A DNA stretch of 64,000 bases from Cepaea nemoralis (lineage: Eukaryota > Mollusca > Gastropoda > Stylommatophora > Helicidae), in assembly GCA_014155875.1 (NCBI GenBank), contig JACEFZ010016116.1, positions 1 to 64,000 on the forward strand. Direction: 5' to 3'. Below the pieces are notes generated by a model that saw only the letters and a list, made by a program, of their open reading frames with translations, searched no databases and was not told the origin of the DNA. Each line of letters starts with the position of its first letter. Positions within the stretch are counted from its first letter, which is position 1. Both the position numbers and the translations under genes were made by a program. Below are positions 10,378 through 23,112 of the stretch, one piece after another.

Positions 10378-11262
10378 CAACAATCATGGTTACGTGTGAT
10401 TAATGATGACATCAAAGTATCAATCATATGTTCTCTTCAAACAACAATCACAGTTACACGTGATTAATGATGACGTGGATCAAAGTATCAATCAAAATAT
10501 CTATAAGTGCTCAGATCCCCTCCTCAGTAAATCCTTCAGCATTTAGCGGCTAACGACCCCATTTCTGTGTGGGTTTATTCATCTTCTTTGGCTTGCTGCT
10601 TAGTGCTCTCGTCTGGCCACACCTCTTCTGTCCTCGCAGTCTGACCATGGTTGTAGATTCAGTCATCATTTGGTCCTGGCAAACGTCTTACATCTCACAC
10701 AGCACTCAGTATATCAGCCTGGTTCATGGCTTGGCCCTCTACAGTAGCCTTACCTGCAAGCCTGTCAGCTTGCTCATTTCTTTGTACATAAAACTAATCT
10801 GTACCAGCCGCAGACACGCCAACCACTGTCTTCAGACCCAACATATTTCTATCATCCTGAGCATACCCATTGAGTCACTAAGGACACATGACCGATTGAA
10901 TGTCTGTGTCTCGAGCCATGTTATTGCTTTACTTACTGCCATGACTTCCGTAGTCAGGCTACTTGTGGTCAAAGCAAAAGCACCAGACTCTTCCTTCACA
11001 ATTCTCCCTCCAGTATCAATCAAATGTTTTCAAGCAACAATCACATAGTTGCGTGTGATTAATGATGACAGATGAAAGTATCAATCAAATATTATCTTGA
11101 AACAACAATCACAGTTACATGTAATTAATGATGACAGATCAAAGTATCAATCAAATATTATCTTGAAACAACAATCACAGTTACTCATGATTAATGATGA
11201 CATGGATCAAAGTATCAATCAAATATTATCTTGAAACAACAACCACAGTCAAGTGTGATCAA
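10378..11262 (+). repeat. ~69-bp minisatellite, about 6 copies, split by a LINE fragment
   Basis: Units share GTGATTAATGATGACA, ATCAAAGTATCAATCAAA and ATTATCTTGAAACAACAA. Two copies lie at 10378-10505 and about four at 11009-11262. The material between them is a LINE piece, so the array predates that insertion. Confidence 0.85.
10505..11023 (-). mobile_element. LINE RNase H fragment inserted in minisatellite
   Basis: The minus strand reads GGRIVKEESGAFALTTSSLT, EVMAVSKAITWLETQ and SCVLSDSMGMLRMIE, then degenerate QADRLAGKATVEG and QADILSAV. This is the RNase H region of a LINE. The same family is found at 32472-40851. The junction words AGTATCAATCAAA flank both sides but also belong to the host array, so they are weak evidence for a duplication. 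Confidence 0.8.
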
Positions 11263-11884
11263 CCCAGACATCGATCAAATAAATCACTCATTCTCTGGGG
11301 ACAAGACTCCATCTCAGGTCAATTCAGGGGTGCCCTGCTGCTGAGACTGATGTGTGCTGGATGGCCAAGAGTGCATCATCAGTGGTCATGCTTAGTCTAG
11401 CATGATGGTTGCTGAGTTATATTTCTGTCTGCCAAACAGAGCATGTACTGGACAAACCACACAAGAAACAGAAGGAGAAGATGGAGATGACGAAGACAGA
11501 AACAGAAGCAGAAGAACAAGAACAGAAATGAGAAGATTTCCAATTCCCAAACAGACATACAAACAGAGCAGAGACTGCTGTGCTGACAAACATGTTTGCT
11601 GAGCTATAAGCGACCATGCCAGCAACAACAGGGTCAGCCATCAGTGCTGCCATAAATGCACACATCAGCAACACAAGGGCCACAGAATGCAACCATGACT
11701 GGGACTGGAGGTTAACATGCCAACAATGGCAGCACCTCAAGTGTCTCTATTCTAGTCCCCAGTTAACAGTGGACGGACAATGCCATCACACAGCCATACA
11801 TTAGCCAGAGATTAGTGACAATGGTTGACACTCTACATTCACAGATTACCACTTCATTACAGTTACACTACATGCATGCAATGA
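11263..11884. other. Unique intronic sequence, nothing recognised
   Basis: About 620 bp without recognised domain, tRNA-like box or well-flanked exon. It contains an A/G-rich patch at 11465-11540. Confidence 0.4.
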
Positions 11885-14345
11885 GGTGATTAGTCTCACT
11901 ACATGTACACAGTGAGATTACAGTCATACTACATGTACACGGTGAGATTACAGTCACAGTACATGTACACAGTGAGATTACAGTCCCAATACATGTACAC
12001 AGGGAGATTACAGTCACACTACATGTACACAGTGAGATTACAGTCACACTACATGTACACAGTGAGATTACAGTCCCAGTACATGTACACAGTGAGATTA
12101 CAGTCACACTACATATACACAGTGAGATTACAGTCCCAGTACATGTACACAGTGAGATTACAGTCACACTACATGTACACAGTGAGATTACAGTCCCAGT
12201 ACATGTACACAGTGAGATTACAGTCACACTACATGTACACAGTGAGATTACAGTCACACTACATGTACACAGTGAGATTACAGTCACACTACATGTACAC
12301 AGTGAGATTACAGTCACACTACATGTACACAGTGAGATTACAGTCACACTACACGTACACAGTGAGATTACAGTCACACTACATGTACACAGTGAGATTA
12401 CAGTCCCAGTACCTGTACACAGTGAGATTACAGTCACAGTACATGTACACAGTGAGATTACAGTCCCAGTACATGTACACAGTGAGATTACAGTCACAGT
12501 ACATGTACACAGTGAGATTACAGTCACACTACATGTACACAGTGAGATTACAGTCACACTACATGTACACAGTGAGATTACAGTCACACTACATGTACAC
12601 AGTGAGATTACAGTCACACTACATGTACACAGTGAGATTACAGTCACACTACATGTACACAGTGAGATTACAGTCCCAGTACACATACACAGTGAGATTA
12701 CAGTCCCAGTACACATACACAGTGAGATTACAGTCACAGTACATGTACACAGTGAGATTACAGTCCCAGTACCTGTACACAGTGAGATTACAGTCACAGT
12801 ACATGTACACAGTGAGATTACAGTCCCAGTACCTGTACACACAGAGATTACAGTCACACTACATGTACACAGAGAGATTACAGTCACACTACATGTACAC
12901 AGAGAGATTACAGTCACAGTACATGTACACAGTGAGATTACAGTCACAATACATGTACACAGTGAGATTACAGTCACAGTACATGTGCACACAGAGATTA
13001 CAGTCCCAGTGCTTGTACAGTGAGATTAAAGTCCCAGTACATGTACACAGTACAGTCACAGTACATGTACACAGTGAGATTACAGTCCCAGTACATGTAC
13101 ACAGTGAGATTAGTCACAGTACATGTACACAGTGGGATTACAGTCCCAGTACATGTACACAGTGAGATTACAGTCCCAGTACATGTACACAGTGAGATTA
13201 CAGTCCCAGTACATGTACACAGTGAGATTACAGTCACACTACATGTACACAGTGAGATTACAGTCACACTACATGTACACAGTGAGATTACAGTCACACT
13301 ACATGTACACAGTGAGATTACAGTCACACTACATGTACACAGTGAGATTACAGTCACAGTACATGTACACAGTAAAGTCACAGTACATGTACACAGTGAG
13401 ATTACAGTCACAGTACATGTACACAGTGAGATTACAGTCCCAGTACATGTACACAGTGAGATTACAGTCACAGTACATGTACACAGTGAGATTACAGCCC
13501 CAGTACATGTACACAGTGAGATTACAGTCCCAGTACATGTACACAGTGAGATTACAGTCCCAGTACATGTACACAGTGAGATTACAGTCACACTACATGT
13601 ACACGGTGAGATTACAGTCACACTACATGTACACAGTGAGATTACAGTCCCACTACATGTATACAGTGAGATTACAGTCACAGTACATGTACACAGTGAG
13701 ATTACAGTCCCAGTACATGTACACAGTGAGATTACAGTCACAGTACATGTACACAGTGAGATTACAGTCCCAGTACATGTACACAGTGAGATTACAGTCA
13801 CAGTACATGTACACTGCGATTACAGTCCCAGTACATGTACACAGTGAGATTACAGTCCCAGTACATGTACACAGTGAGATTACAGTCACAGTACATGTAC
13901 ACAGTGAGATTACAGTCACAGTACATGTACACAGTGAGATTACAGTCCCAGTACATGTACACACAGAGATTACAGTCACAGTACATGTACACAGTGAGAT
14001 TACAGTCCCAGTACATGTACACAGTGAGATTACAGTCACAGTACATGTACACAGTGAGATTACAGTCCCAGTACATGTACCCAGTGAGATTACAGTCACA
14101 GTACATGTACACAGTGAGATTACAGTCACAGTACATGTACCCAGTGAGATTACAGTCACAGTACATGTACACACAGAGATTACAGTCACAGTACATGTAC
14201 ACACAGAGATTACAGTCACAGTACATGTACACAGTGAGATTACAGTCCCACTACATGTACACAGTGAGATTACAGTCCCAGTACATGTACACAGTGAGAT
14301 TACAGTCACAGTACATGTACACAGTGAGATTACAGTCCCAGTAGA
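11885..14345 (+). repeat. 30-bp minisatellite, ~82 copies
   Basis: Units carry AGTGAGATTACAGTCACACT plus ACATGTACAC. There are two main variants (CACACTACATG and CMCAGTACATG) in mixed order. Period is exactly 30 over long runs, with indels near 13005-13110, 13370 and 13810. Because 30 is a multiple of 3 and units lack stops, both strands show decapeptide frames such as YMYTVRLQSH. The GTAC-containing variants include the perfect palindrome GTACATGTAC in each unit. Confidence 0.97.
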
Positions 14346-14530
14346 TTCCCAACATTGTATCCACACAAGTGCCAAGATCACAGCCACATTCACAATCATC
14401 ATGTGCCATGCTGAGAGATGTTCCTCTACAATCAGGGTTTGTGTATTTTGTCAATGATCATCTTTCATTCCACTTAACCAATCCTTGCATGCTTCCAATT
14501 CTCCAATGGATGGGTGGATAGACATATAAA
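14346..14530. other. Short unique spacer
   Basis: Non-repetitive spacer between the 30-bp array and a tetranucleotide microsatellite. Nothing recognised. Confidence 0.3.
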
Positions 14531-14584
14531 ATGAAAGAAAGAAAGAAAGAAAAAAAGAAAGAAAGAAAGAAAAAAAAGAAAGAA

Positions 14585-14683
<99 letters not shown>

Positions 14684-14685
14684 AA
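14531..14685 (+). repeat. Compound microsatellite (GAAA)n(GACA)n(GAAA)n
   Basis: GAAA repeats with interruptions at 14533-14586, about 17 GACA units at 14586-14654, and GAAA again to 14684. The symmetry suggests GACA expansion inside a GAAA tract. Confidence 0.95.
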
Positions 14686-15481
14686 ACCGGACGGCAGAGG
14701 ACGAAACAGGAAATGCAATGTTTATCTTAAAGCCAAAAAGCAGGCATTCAGACTGTGTGTGGGGGTGTGCATGTGTGTGTGTGTGTGAGTAGAGGGGGGT
14801 AGATGATGTGGAACCCCCGAGACGCCGTGGGGGGGCCAGGGCTAGCCAATGACAGCCAGGACCCAAGGCTGACGTGCGACACTCTGCACCAGTTGGCGGG
14901 CACTGTCCGATACCAGGCCGGGTGAGATCACACAAACACGTCCGCCCCAGCTGAGGCGGTTGAGGTCGTGGAGCAGGCGGACGGACCTGTGCGTGCTCCT
15001 GTGTCCGGACACAAAGACTGACGGGCATGTATGAGACCAGAGATACCCCCCGTCCCTGCCTTGTGTGTGCCGCGGTGGCACTAGCCCGGGCAGATCATCT
15101 GTCGGATTAACTACAGCAGACCAACGGTCAACATGTCATGAATAAACCTCCACAAACACGGACAGCTCACAGCGTCAGCTTTACGACAACACAATCACAC
15201 ATGACAGAATGGACGTTGCCGTCAAAAAGCCTTCGTCAGTAAACAAAATCAAACACCAACGTGTAAACACCACAAAATGGTTCTCATCTGGAAACGCGTC
15301 GGCCGTCTCTCCCAGGAACACACAACTACATCTATGACTGCCCCATGATGCCACACAGAACTGCTTCAGTGACAATGTCCACGAATCGACAGGCATGGGC
15401 GCGGCAATGTTTACATCTAACTAGATAAATGCACATCACCGTGGCACTCCGGTAGTCCAGATGAACATGACGGATAGACGA

Positions 15482-15556
<75 letters not shown>

Positions 15557-16082
15557 AAGAATAATGAGAAGCGTGCATACCTGTACTTACAGGAGTTATA
15601 AAATGACGAGAAACGACGCATATGAGCAGTTCATCAACACCCTCCCCCTTTCACACAAATCTATGCCCCAAGTAAGATTAAAGGAGCGCACGTGACTCAC
15701 TCACACCGATCCACTTCAAACAGATCGGGTAGGGCAGGGCAGAGGGCGTGGCATCATGGAATTCCTATAGCCACAAATAGAAAACAGTTCTCAGTCAGAA
15801 GCATGTAGTCGAGTAATTCAGTTAGCGGAGGCCGGAGCCGGTCGGCACGGCTCCCACGAGATGCTTCTTGTCAACAGAGTTGTTTGTTTCGAGAACCTGA
15901 CATCACAGCATTCGCGACATTCCATACGTGCTCGTCTTCAACAGCCGGCGACAAGGGTGGGCTGCCCGGACATGCCCTGACCGCCAGACAATGCAGTAGT
16001 TCTCAATACGGCACTTCATGTGACCAAGAACATGTTCAGCCCTACACTGTGACCAAGAAGAATAAGAACAATAAAAAAGGTC
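14686..16082. other. GC-richer intronic sequence with (GA)n at 15486-15553
   Basis: 14810-15100 is GC-rich with several CpGs. A pure GA microsatellite of about 34 units occupies 15486-15553. No supported exon or transposon domain is seen. Confidence 0.5.
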
Positions 16083-16312
16083 GCTTTAAAGTCGACAGGA
16101 TCGACTTTATTGCACCGGGTTTTATCCCATATGGCTCGGCCTCTTTCTGCAGCGCGGAAAGCGTCGCACAAAGCACGAACTCCGTAGCTCTAGCGACGAC
16201 CCACAAGAGTCTCCGAAAAATTTCACTCGTCAACCGAAGAACGCGGCCCGGAATCGAACCCACAACCTTCAGAGCCTGAGTCAAACGACTTGACCACTTC
16301 GCCACAGAGACT
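16083..16312 (-). mobile_element. tRNA-derived SINE, family B, copy 1
   Basis: On the minus strand the head reads TGGCGAAGTGGTCAAG (A box, Leu/Ser-tRNA-like) and GGGTTCGATTCC (B box). The body contains GAGCTACGGAGTTCGTGC and GGGATAAAACCCGGTGCAAT. The second copy is at 58445-58690 in the same orientation. No acceptor-stem pairing closes a tRNA, so this is a retroposon. Confidence 0.85.
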
Positions 16313-17654
16313 CACCACAATCCGGGGACTCAACAGTTTAGAAAAAGACAACTGGGATAAACATGAAGAGACATGGACCAGTAAAGTGAAAAACGTGGCA
16401 GCATGGACAAGACTGGCACGATACGCCACACTGGGAGTCCATACACCAGCAGTTAGTGTGTCTGGGAGAGAATGCACAAACAGTGCAAGAAGCCACGGTT
16501 GAGACCCATGTTGGATTTTGTTTTTTTTACATTCGTCCAAGCTAACACAGAGAGAGAGGGAGAGAGGGGGGGGGGAGAAAGAGTGAAAGAGAGTGGGTAA
16601 GGGAAGAGAGAGGGGGGGGGAGAGAAAGAGTGAAAGAGAGTGGGTAAGGGAAGAGAGAGGAGAAACGCTGAAGTCGCAGGCCTGATTAGCCTGGTTTGTG
16701 CGTGGGAACCAGGTTACACAACCACAGAGATCAGGCAGGCGGGCAGGGAGAGACCAGGCGCAGTCGACTGCAGGCCTGGCGGTAACAAAGGCACGGAGAG
16801 AACAAGGTAAAAGGCCGGAGATATTCACACCCCCAGCCGCTGACCCCGTGTGTGGTACAGGTGTTCCTTCGCCTATCTGTAATCTCAGGCGCTGACTGGT
16901 GTGTTTTCTCTGAGCACACCACGAATCGACAGGTACGGGAGACAGCAGGTATTGATGAGCGCCAATAGAAGACACCAGACAGAAGCACTTTGTTCCTTCA
17001 GTCGGGTATCTAGCTGTGCCGTGTTGGTATCGTGGCATGCAATATTTCTCCTGTCTGTGGCGCCTTCTACTGCCTGCTACGCTCCCGTGGGTACTATAAA
17101 CCCCTATCAACCCCGGTGAATGTGTAGCTCACACCACGCCAATGCCATCGCGGTTCACAGACCCATCAGTCTCTTCGGCATGATGATTCCCCAACCTGGC
17201 ACAACGACTGTGTGTGTGGGCGGGGAAGGCGGGACATGTGACATATCAATGTGGAAGCAGCCACACTGCACTCCTCCTGACCTGGCCGCTCTCAAACTTG
17301 CAGCCAGGTGTGTCTTGTGTGTGGCAGCCATGCCATCACCATCATCTGGTGGACAATACTCGCCGTGTGGGTCAAATATGCTAGCAGATCACCCAGACTA
17401 GTGGCCGCCCCTGGCATCGTCATTGTCCGTGGGCTGTCAACAGGGTCGATCAACCAGCACAACATGTGCAATATGTCAGCTTTACCAGAACACAACCACA
17501 AGTGATACAGTGGATCATCCGGCTAAAACAACCTCTGTCAGCACATTCAACAACAAAAGGACATTCATACAACTACAACAACACAGCTACAAAACATGGG
17601 TCACTTGCTGGGGTCCGGGACACGGCTGAAGGCTAGGGTACAATTATCACACGC
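16313..17654. other. Intronic sequence, nothing firmly recognised
   Basis: Contains GA-rich low complexity at 16540-16665, including a near-duplicate of GAGAGAAAGAGTGAAAGAG. The remainder to 17654 is unique. No exon with good splice sites and a recognisable domain is seen. Confidence 0.4.
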
Positions 17655-18265
17655 TGCATGAGTTCATGTTAACACGTGTCTGGGAGAGAGAGGGTTGTAA
17701 CAACTAAATGTGGTTGAGTTCATGTTAATACGTGTCTGGGAGAGAGAGGGTTGTAACAACTAGATGAGATTGAGTTCATGTTAATACGTGTCTGGGAGAG
17801 AGAGGGTTGTAACAACTAGATGAGATTGAGTTCATGTTAATACGTGTCTGGGAGAGAGAGGGTTGTAACAACTAGATGAGATTGAGTTCATGTTAATACG
17901 TGTCTGGGAGAGAGAGGGTTGTAACAACTAGATGAGATTGAGTTCATGTTAATACGTGTCTGGGAGAGAGAGGGTTGTAACAACTAGATGAGATTGAGTT
18001 CATGTTAATACGTGTCTGGGAGAGAGAGGGTTGTAACAACTAAATGAGGTTGAGTTCATGTTAATACGTGTCTGAGGCAGGAGTTGTAACAACTAGATGA
18101 GATTGAGTTCACATTAACACATGTCTAGGAGAGGGTTGTACCAAGAAGATGAGATTTATTAAACTAAACTAGATGAGATTGAGTTCATGTTCATACGTTC
18201 TGGGAGAGGGTTGTAACAACTAGATGAGACAGAGTTCATGTTAATACGTGTCTAGGAGAGGCGGG
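17655..18265 (+). repeat. ~59-bp minisatellite, about 11 copies
   Basis: Units share GAGTTCATGTTAATACGTGT, CTGGGAGAGAGAGGGTTGTA and ACAACTAGATGAGATT. Central copies are nearly identical; the last three are degenerate, as expected at an array edge. Confidence 0.93.
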
Positions 18266-19010
18266 GTTAAAGTCAGACACGGCGGCCTAGACTAGAACCA
18301 ACTATCTGCCGTCACGATGTCTGGTTTAGTGCATGCGAATACCCCGTGTGTGGATTCTGGTATGGAGGCATTGAGATGCTAGCAATAATGGACTGAATCT
18401 CCTGGTGTCGGCTGGCCAAGGAGATCCCAGCAGTAATGAATCGTGTCTTAGTGCTCGTGCTGAGCACACTAGGAAGGTATGAGTTGCTGGGCCTTGGCGA
18501 CGAGCCTACTGTATGCACACCTGAATACACACACACACGCACTACTGACACAGTGTTGCGAGTAGGCACACCGAACTTAACTCTGTACAACGTGCGACTG
18601 CCTCGGGACGATGGCCGTGTGTAGCAGTCAGACAATGCTGGAGTATGTCGCCCTTGTTCTGACACAACAGAGAAGTGTTCCGGCTGGTCGGTTCCATTGT
18701 GCTAATGTATTACCCAACACAGAGCGGGTGGGGCCAGCCTGGAACTGAGAATGTCATCAGCTCTAACCATTGGCGGCTACTGGTGTGACCACACACATAA
18801 CATGACATCGCCATCAGCCCCGGGTTGATTGTGAAGGGAATGGTGCGTTCAGCAGTGTGTCATTGCTTACTGGACGAGAAGTTAACGTGTAAGTGCAACT
18901 GCTGGCACTGACAGTGTATATCAACTGCATCTTCTCCTCTATTACCGCAGCAGACGCTTCCCTGCAGACGCCATGACTCAGACACTAGTGGAGTGTTAGC
19001 GGAACACAAT
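18266..19010. other. Intronic sequence, nothing recognised
   Basis: About 745 bp of unique, moderately GC-rich sequence. No domain or exon can be supported. Confidence 0.35.
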
Positions 19011-19495
19011 ACACATGGATGCTTGCCACACTGACTCACGTCACAACACAATACACAACATGGATGCTTGCCACACTGCCTCACGCCACAACACAATACA
19101 CAACATGGATGCTTGTCACACTGACTCACGTCACAACACAATACACATGGATGCTTGTCACACTGACTCACGTCACAACACAATACACAACATGGACGCT
19201 TGTCACACTGACTCACGTCACAACACAATACACAACATGGATGCTTGTCACACGGACTCACGTCACAACACAATACACAACATGGATGCTTGCCACACTG
19301 ACTCACGTCACAACACAATACACAACATGGATGCTTGTCACACGGACTCACGTCACAATACACATGGATGCTTGTCACACTGACTCACGTCACAACACAA
19401 TACACATGGATGCTTGTCACACTGACTCATGTCACAACACAATACACAACATGGATGCTTGCCACACGGACTGACGTCACAACATGATACCCTAG
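19011..19495 (+). repeat. ~46-bp minisatellite, about 10 copies
   Basis: Units share ACATGGATGCTTGYCACACT, GACTCACGTCACAACACAAT and ACACAA. Some copies are shortened by loss of the ACAAC part. The open frames (MDACHTDSRHNTIH) reflect the repeat only. Confidence 0.92.
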
Positions 19496-19589
19496 TCACA
19501 TACAACCAACACTACAACACCCAGAAGTGACACCTGAATAATTCCACACTTAACCAGACATAGATAATAATGCCATATGCCCAATGTGG

Positions 19590-20400
19590 CAGAAAGTCCA
19601 TCCGTTAATGACATGCCAATAACAATACATGTGTGCAACATCAATACAAACATATACAACAACATTAATACAAACATATACACCATTAATACAGACACAT
19701 ACATCATCAAAATAGACATGTACAACAACAGTGTAGACACACAACAAAACTCACATGTACAAATACACAACTCACATATACAACAACAAACCCCACATAC
19801 ACAACAACAAAACATCTACAAATTCAAAACTCACATATACAACAACAAAACAGTCAGTACAATAATATAACAGATAAACAACAACAAAATGCACATAAAC
19901 AACAACAAAATGCACATATACACCAACAAAACCCATATGTACAGCAAAACACCCATATGTACAGCAAAAAACCCACATGTACAACAACAAAACACATGTA
20001 TAACAACATAACAGACAACAACACTCATGTATAACAACATAACAGACAACAACACTCACATGTATAACATAATAGACAACAACACTCACATGTATAACAA
20101 CATAACAGACAACAACACTCACATGTATAACATAATAGACAACAACACTCACATGTATAACAACATAATAGACAACAACACTCACATGTATAACAACATA
20201 ACAGACAACAACAAAACACATGTATAACAACATAACAGACAACAACAAAACACATGTATAACAACATAACAGACAACAACACTCACATGTATAACAACAT
20301 AACAGACAACAACAAAACACATGTATAACAACATAATAGACAACAACAAAACACATGTATAACAACATAATAGACAAATAAAACTCCCATGTCCAAAAAC
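19590..20400 (+). repeat. ACA-rich tandem repeats (~33 bp), degenerate to regular
   Basis: 19620-19985 is irregular ACAACA/ATACA-rich sequence. From about 19985 to 20375 regular units of ACAACATAACAGACAACAAC plus AMWCACATGTATA occur about 12 times, with TAACATAATAG and shorter variants. Confidence 0.88.
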
Positions 20401-20814
20401 AAAGCACACATGTGCAACAAAATCCAGATATAAAACAAGAAAGGCGTGGCACAGGTCAGGGCATGAAACAAGTAACACACACAGAGTAAATATGACAGCT
20501 TCAGCATGAACCAGTCACCAGGCCCCCCAGGGAGGTTGTGTCCCCACTGGGTAATTAAGCAATCAGCAGAAACAATGCTAGACAAAACAATAGCACCAGA
20601 GTGCATATTCAGGATGACAAATGGAACACAACACCTCATGTCATCCAGAAACAATGGCCAGTGTCATGACCAGGCTGTGATGTACTGCTCCTGGACATCA
20701 TATACCTAACTGTTGACTGAACTAGGTCATCAAGTGTGGCCAGCCTCACAGTCAGCCTCTGGTTTGCCAGAATGAAGCAGGGATACATTCTCTCTCTCTC
20801 TCTCATACATATAT
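20401..20814. other. Intronic sequence, nothing recognised
   Basis: About 410 bp with a short (TC)n at 20788-20803. No recognisable gene or element. Confidence 0.35.
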
Positions 20815-21040
20815 ATAAGCCTAGGAGTTAGCGACTTTATCCGTAATCCTGTATATCCACGTGAGGAACATAACTTGTGCGAGAATCAGTAGCGGTTCTT
20901 GTCGCATTGGTGACTTATGGGGTATGTGACCCGGTTGCTCAGAAAGCAATGGCAAACTACTCAGCATAATCTTGCCAAGAAATCAACAACCAGGTGAAAG
21001 ATGCTGATGTTGACAGTGACGTCCTGTAAAGGATATGAGG
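20815..21040 (+). mobile_element. tRNA-related SINE, family C, copy 1
   Basis: Matches the reverse complement of copies at 29090-29330 and 49500-49760 through TATATCCACGTGAGGAACAT, GCAATGGCAAACTACTCAGC and TCTTGCCAAGAAATCAACA. It ends in TCCTGTAAAGGATATG followed by an (AT)n tract. The promoter-like head is clearer in the 29-kb copy. Confidence 0.75.
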
Positions 21041-21042
21041 GG

Positions 21043-21045
<3 letters not shown>

Positions 21046-21124
<79 letters not shown>
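21046..21124. repeat. (AT)n microsatellite, ~39 units
   Basis: Uninterrupted AT dinucleotide run directly at the 3' end of the SINE C copy, probably grown from its tail. Confidence 0.97.
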
Positions 21125-21129
<5 letters not shown>

Positions 21130-22249
21130 TTCTTATTGGAAATTCCTCTCATAAGTTCAAGTACGTAGTAATGCATTAACAACGTACAATACAATATTGT
21201 TCTTCATAACAGAAATTCGCCACATCCGAGATCGCCTTAAACTGTTTGCACTGTATGCATATGATTGTCAGGCCGTAGATATAACACAACTACCGTATGA
21301 CAGTACATGGTACTACCTGCTTTCTGTGAACACCGGATGTTGGGTGGTGCTCACCAAACCCAAAACCCCACATTGTACCAACAGCTTTGGGTGGAGGAGC
21401 GTAATTGGAAGGGTACAAGCCTTACCCAAGTGTGAGGAAATGCAATCTAAAGACATGTCATGGCAGGGCAGACCAGGCCCTAAGCCATAGTCAGTAACTG
21501 GTCTAGGATTGGCGAACAGAGTACAGCTTTGCTGATCCGACAGCTTCTACAGCTTGTCTTGTTCCAGATATATCGGTGTTACCTTTCCTCTGGAGTAAAC
21601 TAGGCAGGCTGAGAGACAGAACATCCTGCATGGGTGACACAAGGTCTCTAAATTCAGCCCAGGTTTTGTGCTATGGAGAGGTAAAACTCCATTTAACAAA
21701 CTATCGTCTATCAAGACGGTCAGGGCAACCCTAGAGGCACAGGTCAAACAAAATATGGACATAATTCAGGAGCCAGCTCCTTTTTCTCAGGAGTCAGCAC
21801 ATTATGTTGGGTTGTTGTTGCAAACAAGGAATAAGAAAACTATTGAAAATTCAGATGTGAGGTGAAAATTTCCGGGCACCATGGCGACCGGTGTCCTGGA
21901 TTTGTCAACCCTGGCCCGGGAGCTTCTGACATAACGTGAAGTACATTCACAAATACTAACTGGCAGGTACTGGCAGGACATGTTTAACTGGTCATAAGTT
22001 GACATACACTTGTTTCTTTTCAGGAGTGACAGGTTCAAGTCCCAGTGTCCAGAGGCTTAACCTAACAGCTGTTCAACTGCCATGTTTAATGTTGCATATT
22101 TATCTGACACTCTCATGTTAATAGCCTCCATGAGATTAAACCTAGACCAACCCGTTGTGATTGCTGACTGTAGTGAGTATAGAGAGTACAGAGGAGGACA
22201 CTGTAGAGAATGTTGAGCACACTGTCTAGTCCTGACTGCATTGTTGTGA
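21125..22249. other. Intronic sequence, nothing recognised
   Basis: Unique sequence without recognised domains. Open frames here are shorter than 100 codons, lack plausible flanking splice sites and have no motif I recognise. Confidence 0.35.
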
Positions 22250-22545
22250 GGGACCAACAACAACATCAGCCATGAGACAACACCACCACCACCACAATCA
22301 GCCATGACACAACACAATCAGCCATGAGACCACACAATCAGCCATGACACAACACCACCACCAACATCAGCCATGAGACACCACCACCACCATCAGCCAT
22401 GAGACTATACCACCACCACCATCAGCCATAAGACAACAACAACACAATCAGCCATGAGACAACAACAACACAATCAGCCATAAGACAACAACAACACAAT
22501 CAGCCATGAGACAATAACAACACAATCAGCCATGAGACAATATAT
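22250..22545 (+). repeat. ~22-bp repeat, CAATCAGCCATGAGACAACA
   Basis: About a dozen units of ATCAGCCATGAGACAACA with CAC/CAA triplet expansions between them. Confidence 0.85.
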
Positions 22546-23112
22546 ACAACAGACATTCAACAGAACAAACCACACAAGATGTGAAATAACAACACAAATG
22601 ATGAACAACAGATGTGACCTTACCTGCCATCTTGTGCGTTCTCCAGCACGTGTCAGTGACTTCTGGTGTTACCGATTCACTTAATTCACTCTCTGAGACC
22701 AGCTACAGCCAAATGGATCCACAGAAAGTGTCCCAGCCTTCAATCAGATTGTTTCAACGACACTGATCCCACTCAAGAATTCTGTATCATCAACACTCTG
22801 GTCTCGTGTAAACTCTTCCAGCCAATAAACTGTTCACAAACACACACCAAATAGCTACTGGTCAAGACCTGGTCATATTTCTAAGTCAAGTACATGTGGC
22901 TGGGCTGGGCTGGGCTGGGCTGGGCTGAGATCAATATTCTAACTAAAGTCCACCATCGACTACAACAGTTTCAGACAGCAATCTAATCAAGAGAAACAAT
23001 CCACTTGTAGGACAGCACAACATCCTGTCACCGCTGCGCAATTACTTATAAACTTTGCCTCAATATTTACATATATTATTATATTTGGCTGAATACACTA
23101 GGTCTCAATATG
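22546..23112. other. Intronic sequence with (GGGCT)n at 22898-22926
   Basis: Contains a five-unit GGGCT run and otherwise unique sequence. A good minus-strand donor (GATGGCAG/gtaagg) at 22623-22624 is discussed in the findings but is not called as an exon. Confidence 0.35.

Noticed and set aside
6336..10387. Long minus-strand open frames (300-700 codons) rich in VYPSMSSLLCIPLCHHC
   Set aside because: They are the three-phase translation of a stop-free 26-bp repeat and change with every indel; no independent coding evidence.
11868..14457. Open frames of 250-440 codons encoding decapeptide repeats on both strands
   Set aside because: Exact 30-bp minisatellite without stops; open on both strands, no start context, splice structure or domain.
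16230..16312. tRNA gene on the minus strand (good A and B boxes)
   Set aside because: No acceptor-stem pairing, and a second dispersed copy with a long unrelated body exists at 58445-58690; it is a SINE head.
18860..19474. CVLCCDVSQCDKHP-like cysteine-rich repeat protein
   Set aside because: Reverse translation of the 46-bp minisatellite at 19011-19495; frame opens only because of the repeat.
21197..21490. 97-codon plus-strand frame
   Set aside because: No recognisable domain, no supporting splice sites, starts beside an AT microsatellite and SINE; probably chance.
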